The notes beneath the pieces are model-generated. The model was given only the letters and a program-made list of their open reading frames with translations. It was not told the origin of the DNA and searched no databases. From Serpula lacrymans var. lacrymans S7.9 (taxonomy: Eukaryota; Basidiomycota; Agaricomycetes; Boletales; Serpulaceae), in the NCBI RefSeq assembly GCF_000218685.1, contig NW_006763298.1, forward strand, positions 1,398,869-1,462,868: a stretch of DNA of 64,000 bases, in the 5' to 3' direction. Position 1 is the first letter of the stretch. Each line of letters begins with the position of its first letter. This document shows positions 11,267 through 23,402 of the stretch, piece after piece. A program made the translations under genes and the position numbers.

Positions 11267-12916
11267 TTACAGAGCATCGTCGCGATCTTGGAACGCGTCG
11301 TCTGAATCCCCCGGAATATCATCCGTAGAGGCAGGTGAAGGAGGATACTCATCCCTTTCCTGGCCGATGGAAGTCACGTCGTGGACAGGGTCAAAGCGAC
11401 CTGACCGGGACGATGATACTGGCCGTAGTGGACCTGAGGACATGTGATACGGTCTGCCCCCAGATGCGGACGGACCCCCTGCAGCATGGAAGTTCCCGCT
11501 CATAGAAAGGGAGGATCGGGGCCCGATGGACCAGGGAGAAAACCCAGGTCGGGAGAAAGGGGAAAAAGTCCGAGGGTCCCACTGAGGCTGTGGTTCCAAC
11601 GCGAAAGGAGGAGGAATGACGAAAGGTGCAACTCTCCCGTGGTGGGAAGGTGGGGATTGATATTGAGTAACGTTTCCGGCTGGGTGCGAAAGTAGCGGTG
11701 CAGGGCTTCGGGGAGAGGACGAAGGATAGGGCATGGCGGTGCTGCGGAGGTGTGGCGCACTAAAGTCGAGAGGAGGTAATGCTCTGGGATGTGCACCCGG
11801 AGTCTCATCAGAGGCGAAGGGGCGAAGCAGAGGGCGGGGCGCCAACGGACGGATGCCCAAGGGAGCAGGTATGTTTTGAAAACCCTCAGACGCGCGAGAG
11901 GACGTGTATGAATCAGGCGAAATCATGTGGTCCGGACTGCGATGCCCCGAAAGCGGCTGACCTCGTTCTCGTATAGGAGAAGCAGGATGATATTCTGGGT
12001 TCCACCCCGGCATGCCGGGACCTGAAAGCTGTGGGCCTGCGTCGAAAGATCTTCGTTGTGTGTCTTCGTAGATTGCTCGCTCAGCACTGGAGTCGCGGGT
12101 GCGACTGGGACCTGCTATGCCAAATGGGTGTTCCGAAATGGGATAGCTAGAGCTCTGCTCGGAAGAAGGGTGGAATGAGGCGGTTTCTGAAGGAGCGGAC
12201 GTGGGCATGTTTGGGAAAGGACCGTACTGTGGAGGACGCGTCAAAGGAGCGGAGCCTTCGCTACGTGGACGTCTGGCTTTCTGACGTTGGTTCTGGGCTG
12301 AGCGTCAATACGTGACAAAAAGAGGAATATGAACGTGGGACCCACTTGGAACCAGATCTGGACGTGGAGGGTGAGACCGGTGTTTAGATGACGGTAGAAG
12401 AGAGGAAGGAAGACAAACCTGTACTTTGCGGGCGCTCAGGCCAATCTGACGTCCGACTTCCTCGCGCATGGCAGTTGTAGGAAAGCGAGACTGGAAGTAG
12501 GAAGTTAGGATGGAGACGGGGTATGGGGGTGAGCGACATACCTGGGCCAGGAGGGCATGGAGGACTGCAGACTGGTGGGGAGTCGTGAGAGTACGGGTGC
12601 GTTTCTTTTTAGGAGGTGCTGTGGTGGGTGCGGACAACTCTGACTGCTGGCTGCGCTCTGCCTCTGTCTCGTTGTCTGCCAAGCCGCTCTGTGAAGAGGA
12701 GTCTGAGTGTGCAGAGGAAGGGGGATCGGCTGTGGTCATTGCAGCGTGCGACGTCTGTCGTCGCAGTCTCTTTGGTGGGCGTGGGTCGTGTTCTGGCGGG
12801 GTATGGGGTGGTCTGGGTGTGCGTGAAGGAGGTGGTTCGTCTGGTGCTGGTGTTGTGGACTCGTCGTGTAAAGTACGTCGTGAGCGGGGAGACGGAGGGA
12901 TATTAGGAGGAGACAT
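11267..12916 (-). CDS. Homeodomain transcription factor
   Basis: Four exons on the minus strand: 12916-12542, 12490-12419, 12357-12346 and 12292-11267. Joined, they give a homeodomain of typical length from PKKKRTRTLTTPHQSAV through FPTTAMREEVGRQIGLSA to KVQIWFQNQRQKARRPRS; helix 3 has the invariant W-F-N-R residues. The N-terminus (~95 residues) is Pro/Ser-rich and acidic; the C-terminus (~325 residues) is Pro/Ser/Gly-rich and disordered, as in fungal developmental homeodomain regulators. Exon 3 is only 12 nt and encodes IWFQ, so an annotation that misses it loses the recognition helix. Predicted nuclear DNA-binding regulator; which of the fungal homeodomain subfamilies it belongs to I cannot say. 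Confidence 0.88.
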
Positions 12917-13222
12917 TCAGAAAAAGCGAGGAAGGAATGGATGAAAAGCAAAGCCAGAGGCTCAGCACATCTGAGGGAGACCGGGAAGAGGAAGAGAGGA
13001 TATGTAAAAAAAACAAGGAGCGCGGGTGGTAGCTGATCCTTCATTAAGCTTCATTGACGATAATAAAAGTAACCGACAGAGAGCCGATCTTTGGGTTTAT
13101 CGTCACCGACTCCCGGCCTTTCCTGCGGACAATCCCTCCGCAAAACATATCCCCTCCTATATCCGGCCTCATCTCCCACTCACACCGCGCGACCGTGCAC
13201 AAATAAATACTCGCCAGCTCTC

Positions 13223-13733
13223 ATGGCAACCAACAACAGTCCTTACGCCATCCACCAGGTACCCTCTCCTTTTCCTCACAATATGCTCGCAATATACCCA
13301 CATATCCCATCATTAATCCTCATTAAACCTCCATTAAACCCTATATCCTCCTACTGCTCCCGCTTTCAAACTCCGTGGCCTCCCCCCAGATCGAGACTCT
13401 CCAGATCCTCATGGGAACTCTCCTCAATTTAATCTCTATGTTCTGGCACAGGAACAAAAGAAGAACATCTTGCCGACATATCCAACCGTGCCTCGCCAAC
13501 AACACCGACATCACCATCCAATTCATCACCCTCTCCCCGTCCTCGACAACAACTCCCATTATCTTTCCCGAGCGAGCTCGTCACCAGGTGCAATCGCCAT
13601 GACATCTCCCTCCTCGTACCCATTGATACCGGCGCTCTTCATCTTCCACCATCCACACTCGTCGACATGTGATAATTTTGGCTTGGAAACCAGTCTCCCT
13701 CCACAGGACCCGCCTCCCATGACGCAAATATAA
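13223..13733 (+). CDS. Possible small spliced gene, weak
   Basis: An ATG at 13223 begins MATNNSPYAIHQ, followed by a good donor (CAG|GTACCC). Further on, an open frame of ~120 codons (GNSPQFNLYVLAQEQKKNIL ...) ends at 13731-13733. The two parts do not join in phase with the acceptors I can see, so either an intron is misread or the gene is decayed. A TATA-like AAATAAATA lies ~15 bp upstream of the ATG. It is divergent from the homeodomain gene. No function proposed. Confidence 0.22.
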
Positions 13734-14518
13734 CCTCTACGCAGACCATAACGGCACCGCAAACGATATCGACACCGGCACAGCGTCCCTACATTACAAA
13801 TCTCCCTCGACATCAATTCAACACCCCGGCAGATTGCGCTCACTTATCCGCGGACACCCTATCCACCATATTCAACAAGTCACCGCTAACGTTTCCATGG
13901 TGGACACCAAGCGGGAATGTAAGGCGGAGGTGACATATGCTTAATCAGAACACCCAAGTAGCACGTTGTGATCGGACAAAAGGTACCCACATGTATTTGG
14001 CATTCAGAATAACTATAGTAGTGAACAAGGTTGCAGAAGATATGTAACAATCTCGTGATGGTACGTACCCCAGTCGTACCGCACGTCGGACCACAAGTTT
14101 AAACTAAATCCCCGCCTTGCTAAGTCGCATAACGATAACCAGCTTGATGCTGTGTGTCACATGCGGTCACTATGATATTGGCAGGTCATGGAAGACGCCC
14201 CATTGTCATGCAGACAGTCCTATGGCCGATCAGAATCAGTAAATGCCCTTTCTTCAACATAGTAATGCACTTACAGCAAGGAGTGAATGAATAAGATACC
14301 GTCGAGAGAGCTTCGAGTTGTATGTCTAATCGGGTCTCGAGAACGATTCCATCTTCCATCTCGCTTTCGACCTCTGTAAATACGACCGATCATTGATCAA
14401 GATATCTCGTCACTGCATCTTGTTGGACGAAGGAGCTCTCCGAAAGCCTCGACCGTTGTCAATACCTAAAATGTTGTTGGACAGCACAAAAGGGGCCAGA
14501 AAAATAAATCCTCACGGG
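13734..14518. other. Non-coding or weakly coding stretch
   Basis: No convincing gene. On the minus strand near 14400-14300 a short frame reads VESEMEDGIVLETRLDIQLE followed by a good donor (ACG|GTATCT); it may be a further exon of the small minus-strand candidate at 14519-14728. Confidence 0.3.
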
Positions 14519-14728
14519 TCACTCCTTCCATCCGCATCCTCGATTCTTAACGGAGACAATGCGAGGGTTTCTTTGCCTCGACTGTGAGAGTTCGTTCACT
14601 GCGGGCAAACCAGTGCGTGTAAATATGTACATTCCGTTGTGGTGCAAGATATATATTCGAGTCGTTGTTTCGGCGACGGAGTGAAGCAGCGATTCCATCG
14701 GGTTTTCGACGTCACGGATCTGAGCCAT
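14519..14728 (-). CDS. Possible small conserved-looking gene (first exon)
   Basis: ATG at 14728 opens MAQIRDVENPMESLLHSVAE, then TTTRIYILHHNG..., ending at 14519 if unspliced. Third-position codon choice looks coding over the first 25 codons, and a second coding-like patch (ETRLDIQLEALST) lies 200-400 bp downstream on the same strand, so this is probably the first exon of a small multi-exon gene divergent from the bromodomain gene. I do not recognise the family and could not fix the splice sites. Confidence 0.28.
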   Translation of the reverse strand: MAQIRDVENPMESLLHSVAETTTRIYILHHNGMYIFTRTGLPAVNELSQSRQRNPRIVSVKNRGCGWKE

Positions 14729-15219
14729 GTTGAATTGATTCGGAAAGAGGCGGGAGCGACTCGGACGGCTGCACTCGACTATGTGACAGGTCGTTTCAAG
14801 TTCAAGTTCAAAAATTTGCAAGGATCGCGCCCAAAAACTCGTCCCTGAACCCAAAGGCATGCTACCGCAGCTGATGGCTAATATTGAATCTCGTGAAAAT
14901 AAACATCCACAGAATGACTGTTTCAAATGACTCACCAAGCTAAAACACTAATTGTGCAGTGCAATGAGACCGAAATACTACTGTATTGGTGCGTACTGCC
15001 TTGTAGTTTGACGTTGGAGTAGAATTACACTTTAGAACGCGGCGCGAATATGATATCGTGAGATGGGCCTTGCAGTCCTCGGAACACGACTCGGATAGGG
15101 ACATGAACTTGAAACAAATATTACTTACGCGTGTGTGGCTCAAATCGAGAATCACGTGATATTTTCCTTTCCTGCAATCAGTTATCGCCGAAACCTTACT
15201 ACCGACACCAAGTTTGAGC

Positions 15220-17789
15220 ATGGAAGATTTCCAGTACTTGTCAGCCAACGAAAACTACGCTGAATCTTCCCTATCGACCCCTCCAAGTAGACAAAATGGC
15301 ACCCATTCTTCAGGGATTACTTTGGTGCTACCACCGCTCAAGCTAGGAAGGCCGGTAAAAGGAGGGAAGAAGGTGAAATCAAAGAATGGGAGCTCCCTCC
15401 AGGATCCGGAGGTTCGAAAGATCCCGCGACCGGTCAAACTGAAGCCCTTGAAAGAGGTTTTGACAAAGCTAATCACTCAGATCAAGAAGTAAGCTTATCT
15501 ATGTCACTTTTCACTCGATCAGAATTGACCAGGAGGGACAGGAAAGACGATTATGCATTCTTCATATCACCTGTGGATCCTGCCCAGATTCCGGGATATG
15601 CAGATGTGATAAAACGTCCAATGGATCTTGGAACTATGTCTGCGAAGGTTAGCCACTCGAGGTATCGATCACTTGAAGAATTCGCTGTCAGTCTTTTATC
15701 TCGAAGCCTGTACCACGTTGTCTGCTAACGCACGCTCCGCAGGCCGATTTCCGTCTAGTCACTTCCAATGCAAAGACGTTTAATCCGCCTGGGACGATAT
15801 ATCACAGCGAAGCCGATAGAATAGAAGTATGGGGCTTGGACCATATCTCAAAAGCTGCGGGCACTGTCATCGAATACGAGACGGATTGGAATATAGAGAT
15901 CGAGCAAGATGATGAGGCGGCTCTTAATGTGGATGATGATGACGATGGTGCGCATACCATGACACCGATGGATGTCGACGGCAGTGCTGCGGCATCGCCA
16001 GCTCCATCGTTGATGACGCCAGTCACACAAACGAAACGAGGTCCACGAGGCCCGTACAAGAAAGGAGCCGCACCCACCATCTCTGAAAGTATCGACGCCG
16101 AAGGGCGCCTCCCCGGCTCTAAAGACGGCTTGGGTGCATTCCCTCCAGAGTCAGACTGGGCAAAAATGATGCTGTCACTGAAATTGAAAGGTGTGTATGT
16201 AAAGTAGCTCATGGCTAGTGCGTGTGCCAATTTTGTGCAGGGAAGCGATACCGCACGAAAAAGGAAAGACTCAGAATGGAGAAAGGGGGTCCTCCCTATT
16301 GTCCTGATGGTAGTCTTGATTACACTGAAAGTATGCTCCTCTTTTTTCATGTATTTTTGGGGCTTTGCTCACTCGATTGATCCTATCAAGTGGAAGATCC
16401 CTTTTCCATCCTCTCTTCTCTTGTCCCAGATTCTCCTCGCCGTCCTCAACTCACTCCGCTCTATCCACCGCTACCCCCAGAGGTCTCCTCGGAGGGATCT
16501 CTTCCACCCCCGATCAGTGCACCCCTAAAGCGGCCTTTTCTAGAGATTTCTACAACAACAAAGGACACCAGTTCCGTATTACCAAACAAGAGGCGACGTC
16601 ATTGGACTATCATGCGGAATGCTCCCGCGCGGGGAAAAGTAAAAGAGAAAGACGACGAGTGCTTCACCCCGGCATGGAAAGTCCCACGTGAACCCAATAA
16701 TACTGATTATGGCTCTTTTGGGACGTTGGTGGGTGAGGTTGCTGAAGAGACCGGTGCGAAGGATGTTTCTACTGCTTTGGGATCTGAGAACAAACTGTTT
16801 TCCGCCATCCGTTCGTCTGTGGAGTCTAAGATTAGTGACTCGGAAAATGGCGCAGATGCTTCATCAACGGGGGATGAATATTGGACCGATGGAAGGGCAG
16901 TTGAAGCAGAGCAGTATATTACGGATATTGTTTTTGGAGGTGTAGATGGCTGGGCATATGTCAGGAGCTTGGCGGCTTTCATGGATGGTTCAGATTTATC
17001 GGTGAATATGACAGTTTATGTATTTTTATTGTAACTAAATCTTGTTTACAGCGGCAGGATGATGTGTCGTACCCTCTTGGGAAGCCACTGGTAGACTATG
17101 TCTCGGACATGATATTGGATCCTATAACGGAAGGTCGGCACAGCGTTCTGCGCGAAATAGCCGCCCACCTCTACGACTGCGCTCGGCCGGTCTCGCCATC
17201 GCTCTCTTCCCAGCTCTCGACGTCATTAACCATATACCCACCTGCATTCAAAGAGCTCAACGCCTTGCGCCAAATTTACGCGCAGCAGCTCGAGATGGCC
17301 ACTCTCATTCGCGGCCCTGCAGAGTTATTTGTCGCAGAGAATGAATGGGCGGGCGCCTCGTATAAAGAGGAGAGACGAAAGAGGATGGAACAGGAGCGCG
17401 AGCGCGCTCTAGAGGCGTCTCTGACGAAGAATGCCGCTGAGTACCTGGCGCTTGCTATCAAGAGTCACAAGGAGGACGAGACGCCGACGAGCAACTTGGC
17501 GCTGTATGAAGGGCCTGATGTCATGGATCACGCTCTGACGTTCTCTGCTGATGCGATCATGGAGCTGAGCGGTAGAATTGACGAACGTGAATCACAAGTG
17601 AAGGCGGAGCCGGATGTGGAAGAAGGTGGATCAATAGACGTTATGGGCGCTCATGACGAGGATCCGTCACTTAGAAAGATCAGGCTCAATTTGCTGGCTT
17701 TGGCGAAGAGGGCACCGTTGGACAAGATAGCTAACTTACCTGCAGACCTTGTTCCGCCACACATACGTAATTATGTGCCAACTATATGA
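15220..17789 (+). CDS. Bromodomain protein of BRD7/BRD9 type
   Basis: Six exons: 15220-15488, 15523-15686, 15743-16190, 16241-16330, 16391-17001, 17052-17789. The bromodomain spans the first three exons: LKEVLTKLITQIKK (helix Z), DDYAFFISPVDPAQIPGYAD (ZA loop), IKRPMDLGTM, SLEEFAADFRLVTSNAKTFN and PPGTIYHSEADRI; the Asn of TFNPPGT is at the acetyl-lysine-binding position. After it come an acidic linker, a short basic patch (KRGPRGPYKK) and KRYRTKKERLRMEKGGPPYC. The C-terminal third contains a predicted coiled coil (YKEERRKRMEQERERALEAS). Expected role: acetyl-histone reader in a chromatin-remodelling complex. The ATG at 15220 is the first in frame. Confidence 0.88.
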
Positions 17790-18029
17790 TGGCTCAACAC
17801 TGTCTTATCATTATGAAAGTAAAAATTGCTGTAGATTATTTTACAAAATGAAAATAGTAACCGTCGGGATCCTTTACAGCGGAAAACGTCCCAGAGGAAA
17901 AGATCAGCAAAAAAAAATCGGTAGAAGATACAGAGCAAATACATCTGCAAGACAAGTGTGAAGGGGTACTGTGCGTGACGACAAACAACAGAGAGAGAGA
18001 AAGCAATACAGGTATCATCAATCCAGAGA

Positions 18030-18912
18030 TTAGAACGTCCGGATTTCTCCACTACCGTAGCGGGAGATTTGCTGGGGGTTCCAGCGTTTGGCTAAACTTA
18101 TAGCATCACGTATTCTCTCTCTCATCGCTTCTACCTGCCAATTTTCGTAACTTTGATAGCCCATCGGCCAACAGAGCTTGAACAACCATTGCTCCAATAT
18201 TTGTGGCGTCCATTGTACACCGTTAAGTTTCGTTCCGTGTCGTAGCATTGCAACGATATCTGTTGGATCTTCTTTCTTGTAGCGAACTAGTTTCAGCGCC
18301 ACGCCCCAGAACATTGTGACACTGATCAGAGTCAGGCCGGTAGACTTGTAGATAGTGTTCATGGCGAGGTTATTAGGTTGCTTAGAATCGTAATAAATGG
18401 GGTCGTATAATTGTCCTTTCGTGCTGGGAACCAACGGTAGGGTTGATAAGGGTTTGGCTGGAAGGGTGAATCAGCGATGACACTCACTCTCGAGCAAAGG
18501 GAAGGGCTACGTCAGGATCAGCATTCATCCAGTCGGTCCTGTCAGCAAGTATCAGTACAGTGCTACGCCATGGAGCGAGTCATACGTTGAAATTTAGAAC
18601 ATACCCTATGCGAAATTTTTTTGCGGTGGCAGAGATGCAAAACTGGAGCTTGTCTTCGGCGTCGTAAACCCCAGCCTTTCTCCACTCGTGACCAAATGCT
18701 CGCTTGATATAATCTATATCGCGAGTTGTTCTGCGGGTGCTTGAGGTAGAAAGGGAAGGATGAAGAATCATAACGGCTCCACCGTGGATAAAAAGTCGAA
18801 TGGGCCTGCCAAAGACATGCAAGACTCTAATGGAAAGATCATGGAGCAAGTCTAGGAGCATGGTTCTAGATAGCTGTATTTCATTATGTGACTGGGGTGA
18901 AGGAAGGGACAT
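18030..18912 (-). CDS. Nucleotidyltransferase-like fungal protein of unknown function
   Basis: Three exons: 18912-18605, 18538-18488, 18423-18030. The order RLFIHGGAVMILH followed ~20 residues later by TRDIDYI is the G-G ... D-x-D signature of the nucleotidyltransferase fold. Then come TDWMNADPDVALPFA (short middle exon) and TKGQLYDPIYYDS, VALKLVRYKKEDPTDIVAML, and a C-terminal helical region (KLCWPMGYQSYENWQ). I recognise this as a conserved, uncharacterised Agaricomycete/Ascomycete family; the fold suggests a transferase or a toxin/antitoxin-like minimal NTase, but a third catalytic Asp is not obvious. Its 3' end converges with the bromodomain gene (240 bp apart). Confidence 0.75.
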
Positions 18913-19364
18913 GGGAAGCGCGAGGGAGGAGCACTAGCGTGCTAGGGAGCATATAAAGAGACGGAGGCTGGCAACAAGGGCTCCTTATATGGCTGGGAGT
19001 CTGAGACGAACCGCTGCCTAATACGGCTCAAGCGGGTTGTTTGCTTTCCCTTCAGAAACGTGTTCAAGGCATTGTCTCTCTGTCATTGGTTGTGCCGCAC
19101 GTCCCGAATAGCTATAGATATTACTCATATGCTGCATATGCGGTGCTGGCAGGCCCACTAACGGGCACGCCAACTTTTGATAAACAGGATATCTGTCATG
19201 AGACATTTCAGTTGTTGCGGGATGATAGGGTTCACAGTGTCACTGCCAGCAGCGTGTCGGCATTTCCCGGCCACATATTGGCCTCTGCGTTAACGGCATA
19301 CATGTCCTTTTCTCTTTTGTCTTCATTCCTAATCCTATGACAAAAGGAACAGCAGGACCGTACC
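18913..19364. promoter_or_regulatory. Divergent promoter region, NTase-like gene and pms1
   Basis: 452 bp between two divergent start codons, so it must contain both promoters. A TATA-like ATATAAAG (18953-18960) precedes neither start at an ideal distance. No other motif I would defend. Confidence 0.35.
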
Positions 19365-22300
19365 ATGTCCCAATCTCCTCAAATCGGGTCATCGGGTGCT
19401 ATCAAGCCAATCGACACCCAGTCTATTCACAGAATCACGTCCGGTCAAGTGGTCGTTGATCTCCAGACGGCAGTAAAGGAACTGGTCGAGAACAGCCTCG
19501 ACGCCCAGGCGAAGAGCATCGGTATGCTGCGGCACTTTAAAATACTCTTCTCAAAAGTACCTAATACCCCAAAAAAGAAGTTCGGTTTCACAACTATGGA
19601 CTGAAATCCATTGAAGTTATAGACAATGGGAGCGGTATCAAGGCAGACGACTACGATGGCATTGGTTAGTCTGTCGACAGCTCTTCGGTACCGTGGCTGA
19701 TGTTGTTAACGCACAAAGCGCTGAAACATTATACTTCCAAACTTACTTCGTTCGAGGACCTGTCGACGGTTCTCACCTTCGGGTTTCGCGGAGAAGCTTT
19801 ATCATCCCTCTGTGCTTTAAGTAATGGTATATCCGTTGTCACTGCCACTGCTGCCGAGACGCCCAAAGGCACCGTGTTGGAGATGGACAGAAATGGAAAG
19901 ATTCAAAGCAAGGGCAAGACTGCCAGGACGGTACGTTGACGCCATAGATGCCGCCGGGCTACCCGCCAGTGACTCGAATTTTACAGCGGGGGACTACGAT
20001 CATCATCAAGGAGTTGTTCAAACCACTGCCAGTCAGGCGTAAAGAATTGGAGAGAAATGTGAAGAGGGAATTTGGCAAAGCTCTCAATCTTCTTTATGCC
20101 TATGCCCTTGTGCCCTGTGCCAAGGCGGACAAGGGTATCCGTCTTACTGTTACAAACCAGCCCGACGGAGGGTAGGTCGGTGCAGCTCGCAACACCTGTT
20201 AATTGCTCACGCAATCCATCACAACAGCCGTAAGACACTTCAACTGAAGACTGATGGATCGCCATCTACAAGGGCATCAGTTACAGCTTTATGGGGTCCC
20301 AAAGCGCTCGACAATGTCGTTGAGTTGGATCTCACTTTCCAGATGGAGACAGAAAAGGCTGTGCTGAGGCGTCAGAGTACTGGAGACGGTGACAGGTGAG
20401 GGCTATTGCCGTACCACTGAATACAATTTAATGGCGCCCATGACTCCTCAAGCCCAACAACCATCTGTGTGCGCGGCCTCATCTCGAAGTTTTCTCCTAG
20501 CTGTGGAAGGGCCACCACTGATAGACAGTTTTTCTTTATAAACGGACGTCCGTTCAGTCCGCCCAAGGTAAGAATAATGTGCCGAACGCTTCTAATCGTC
20601 ATTATTTTTATCCACACCCTAGATCCAAAAAGCGTTCAATGAGGTGTACCGTTCTTTCAATGCCAACCAATCCCCTTTTATAGTCGCGGATTTCGTTATC
20701 CCGACCCGTAGGTTTCTCCAGTAATCCTTCCAGCGCTATTCTTATGCTGTCCAAGATACATGCGATATCAATGTAAGCCCTGACAAACGGACAATCTTTC
20801 TCCACAGTGAGGCGAATCTTATACAGGCCTTGAAGGTTTGTCCTTGGAACAGGCATCACGTATCGTTGAAGTTACTTATAGCATTGTGTTCGTTTTAGTC
20901 TGCACTGGAAGACTCCTTTTCATCTGCCAGATCCACGTTTGCAGTAGGTACTCAAGGCACACAGCAAACCCTCATGTCGCAAGTTACTCGCCGTAACCTT
21001 ACTGCAGCCGAGAACATTGCTAACGAAGACGCAATGGACCGCCGCCACACTCTGGCTCCGACAGACTTGGAACAGCAAACACCGCTCGACAAAGAAGATA
21101 TTACTATGGGCGAACCACACCTTCTTGTAGATAATGAAAATCAGAACGCCAAAGCAGGTGAATCGGCATCTCAGCAGGATACTACCGCAGAACTGTCTAC
21201 TGCAGTCGATGTTTCCAACAGAAGTCCTCTTAGTTCACCTGTACAGCCAGCACCGCCTCCTCTGTTTTTACCTGATTCAGATGACCTTGATTGCGCCGAG
21301 CCTCCCCAGGAACAAGTTGTCCCAGACCAGGCTCAGGACGATGAGATGGATGAAAGTTATTTATCAAGACCTCAGGTTACAGCAAGCCATGCTGTAATTT
21401 CTGATGCTGCTTCATCAAAGCAAACTTCGCCTCCTCGACGTCAACTCCCGACTACCGCACAAACTAATGGGACGCCGAAAGCCCCTGTCACGGAGACAAT
21501 AGTTTTGCCATCAATGGTACGCATCAGGAGTAAGGTTTCTTCCACTTCAGTGTCAAATAGTGCTGTAAACTCCAGTCATGGAACATCGCGAGATGGCTCT
21601 GCCCAGATGGTGCTTAGTACTAAAGGGGCATCATGGAACCTACGCCGCGGGGCTGATGCAGAGAAAGATGTAGAAGGCGAAGAAGGTCCTCCACGCAAAA
21701 AAGTCCGCCGGGAAAATGTGAAGGAAAGTCTTCGTACGAAATTGAAAGCCTTTGCGAGTAACAGTGGGCGGGTTGCGTCTCCTGAAGTAGAAGAGGAAGA
21801 CGAGCTTGCGGACGACCAAGACGAGATTGACCATCCTCACAAAGGATCAAAGGTTAATCGCCAAGTTACTGAGGCCACACGCAACGAGCTCGAAGAAGCG
21901 GATGACTCTGAAGAAGATGATACCGTGATAGCTGTTGATAGCGGTTCGGCGAAAGCCCCAGTGCCACAAAAGCGAAAAATATCTTCTGCACGCGGACGAC
22001 CGACTGAAACCGATTCACAACGAGTGATCGATCTTACAGCTCATGAAGACCGCGATACGGAAATGACTTCGACTTTGGCTGCAAGTTCTGTGGCAGGCAC
22101 ATCCCGCTCAGGGGCTAAAACAGTTTCAGGCGAATATGCACGAAGTTCGGATACCACCAATGTCACTCTTCGTTTTGATTTGCCCCGAGTAACGGAGACT
22201 TGGCATCAGCTTGGGGAACAGCTATCGAAGAATCTGAGGGCTAACGTACCAGCTGTGGGACTTGAATCCTTCTTAGAGGTTGATGCTGGACTGACCAATA

Positions 22301-23181
22301 CGGAAGATGATGAGAAAGCGACAGCGGCTCTATCTCGTACCATTGGCAAGGAGGACTTTGATACCATGAAAGTGTTAGGCCAGTTCAATTTAGGATTCAT
22401 AATCGCCCGTAGGCAGAAGTCGATGGAAGCGGAAGGCGATTTAGATGATTTATTTATCATTGATCAACATGCTGCTGATGAGAAGTACAATTTCGAAACG
22501 TTGCAACAGACTACGGTCATTGAATCACAGAAGCTCTTCAGGTGAGGATGCCTGATGGCGTAGTATATTTCCTTTAACTATATTGGTTGTTCGGTTTCCA
22601 CAGGCCCCGGGTATTGGAGTTGAGTGCAGCAGACGAGCTGGTTGCTGTCGAGAACCTCGAAATTCTCCAAAGGAACGGCTTTGACGTGCAAGCTGACGAT
22701 GCCACTTCAGGACCTGGATCCCGGCTTCAGCTACTAGCTCAACCAGTCAGTAAAAACACGCAGTTTGATATCAAAGGTGGATCTCGTCAACTCTCATGCT
22801 TTTTCTTTACTGACATGTGATATGTCTAGACCTAGAGGAACTAATTCATTTACTGCAAGATCGCCCGGCCGGGACTATGGTCAGATGCTCAAAAGCTAGG
22901 GCGATGTTTGCGATGAGAGCTTGTCGCAAAAGTATTATGGTTGGCATGCCACTGACTCACAACCAAATGACGTCGGTACGTCAACTACTTTATGGTCCGG
23001 CATCTTGTACTTCTAACAGTTTCACTTTTCGATTCAGGTCGTTCGACATATGGGGACAATGGATCAACCATGGAACTGCCCCCATGGAAGGCCCACTATG
23101 AGACACCTATCGGATCTGCGTAATATCCGAGAGGGAGAGCGGGTTGAGCGAACGATAGACTGGGCAATGTCAATGCTCTGA
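19365..23181 (+). CDS. pms1: DNA mismatch repair protein Pms1 (MutL-alpha, human PMS2 orthologue)
   Basis: Twelve exons: 19365-19521, 19578-19674, 19719-19930, 19987-20171, 20228-20395, 20453-20567, 20623-20707, 20756-20835, 20899-22541, 22604-22776, 22830-22975, 23038-23181. The N-terminal GHKL ATPase shows [34 protein letters not shown] and the FFFINGRPF / DINVSPDKR core. A ~400-residue acidic, disordered linker sits in exon 9. The C-terminal endonuclease has [20 protein letters not shown] (the DQHA-x2-E-x4-E metal site), ACRKSIMVG and [11 protein letters not shown] (zinc site). These mark the PMS2/yeast Pms1 type rather than Mlh1. It works with Mlh1, nicking the daughter strand during nuclear mismatch repair. 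All key motifs are present and the frame closes through every intron. Confidence 0.96.
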
Positions 23182-23402
23182 CTGTCCTTGATAATCGAAC
23201 TGCTTCATAGTTCATAATATCTGCTTCTTATCTAAAGTATCTTCCATTATTATATATAGATCACATCTGTGCGAACATATTTTGTACCTCGTTCATGTGG
23301 AGCTTGACACTAATCTTACTATCACGTTTTCTGATGACCCACGTTAGTTTGCGTTGACGCCACATTCAGCATCTTGTTTCCTGCCATACCCTTGCGATAC
23401 TG

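Noticed and set aside
12510..12944. 144-codon plus-strand ORF over the homeodomain gene
   Set aside because: Antisense shadow of the homeodomain exons; composition mirrors their Pro/Ser-rich codons.
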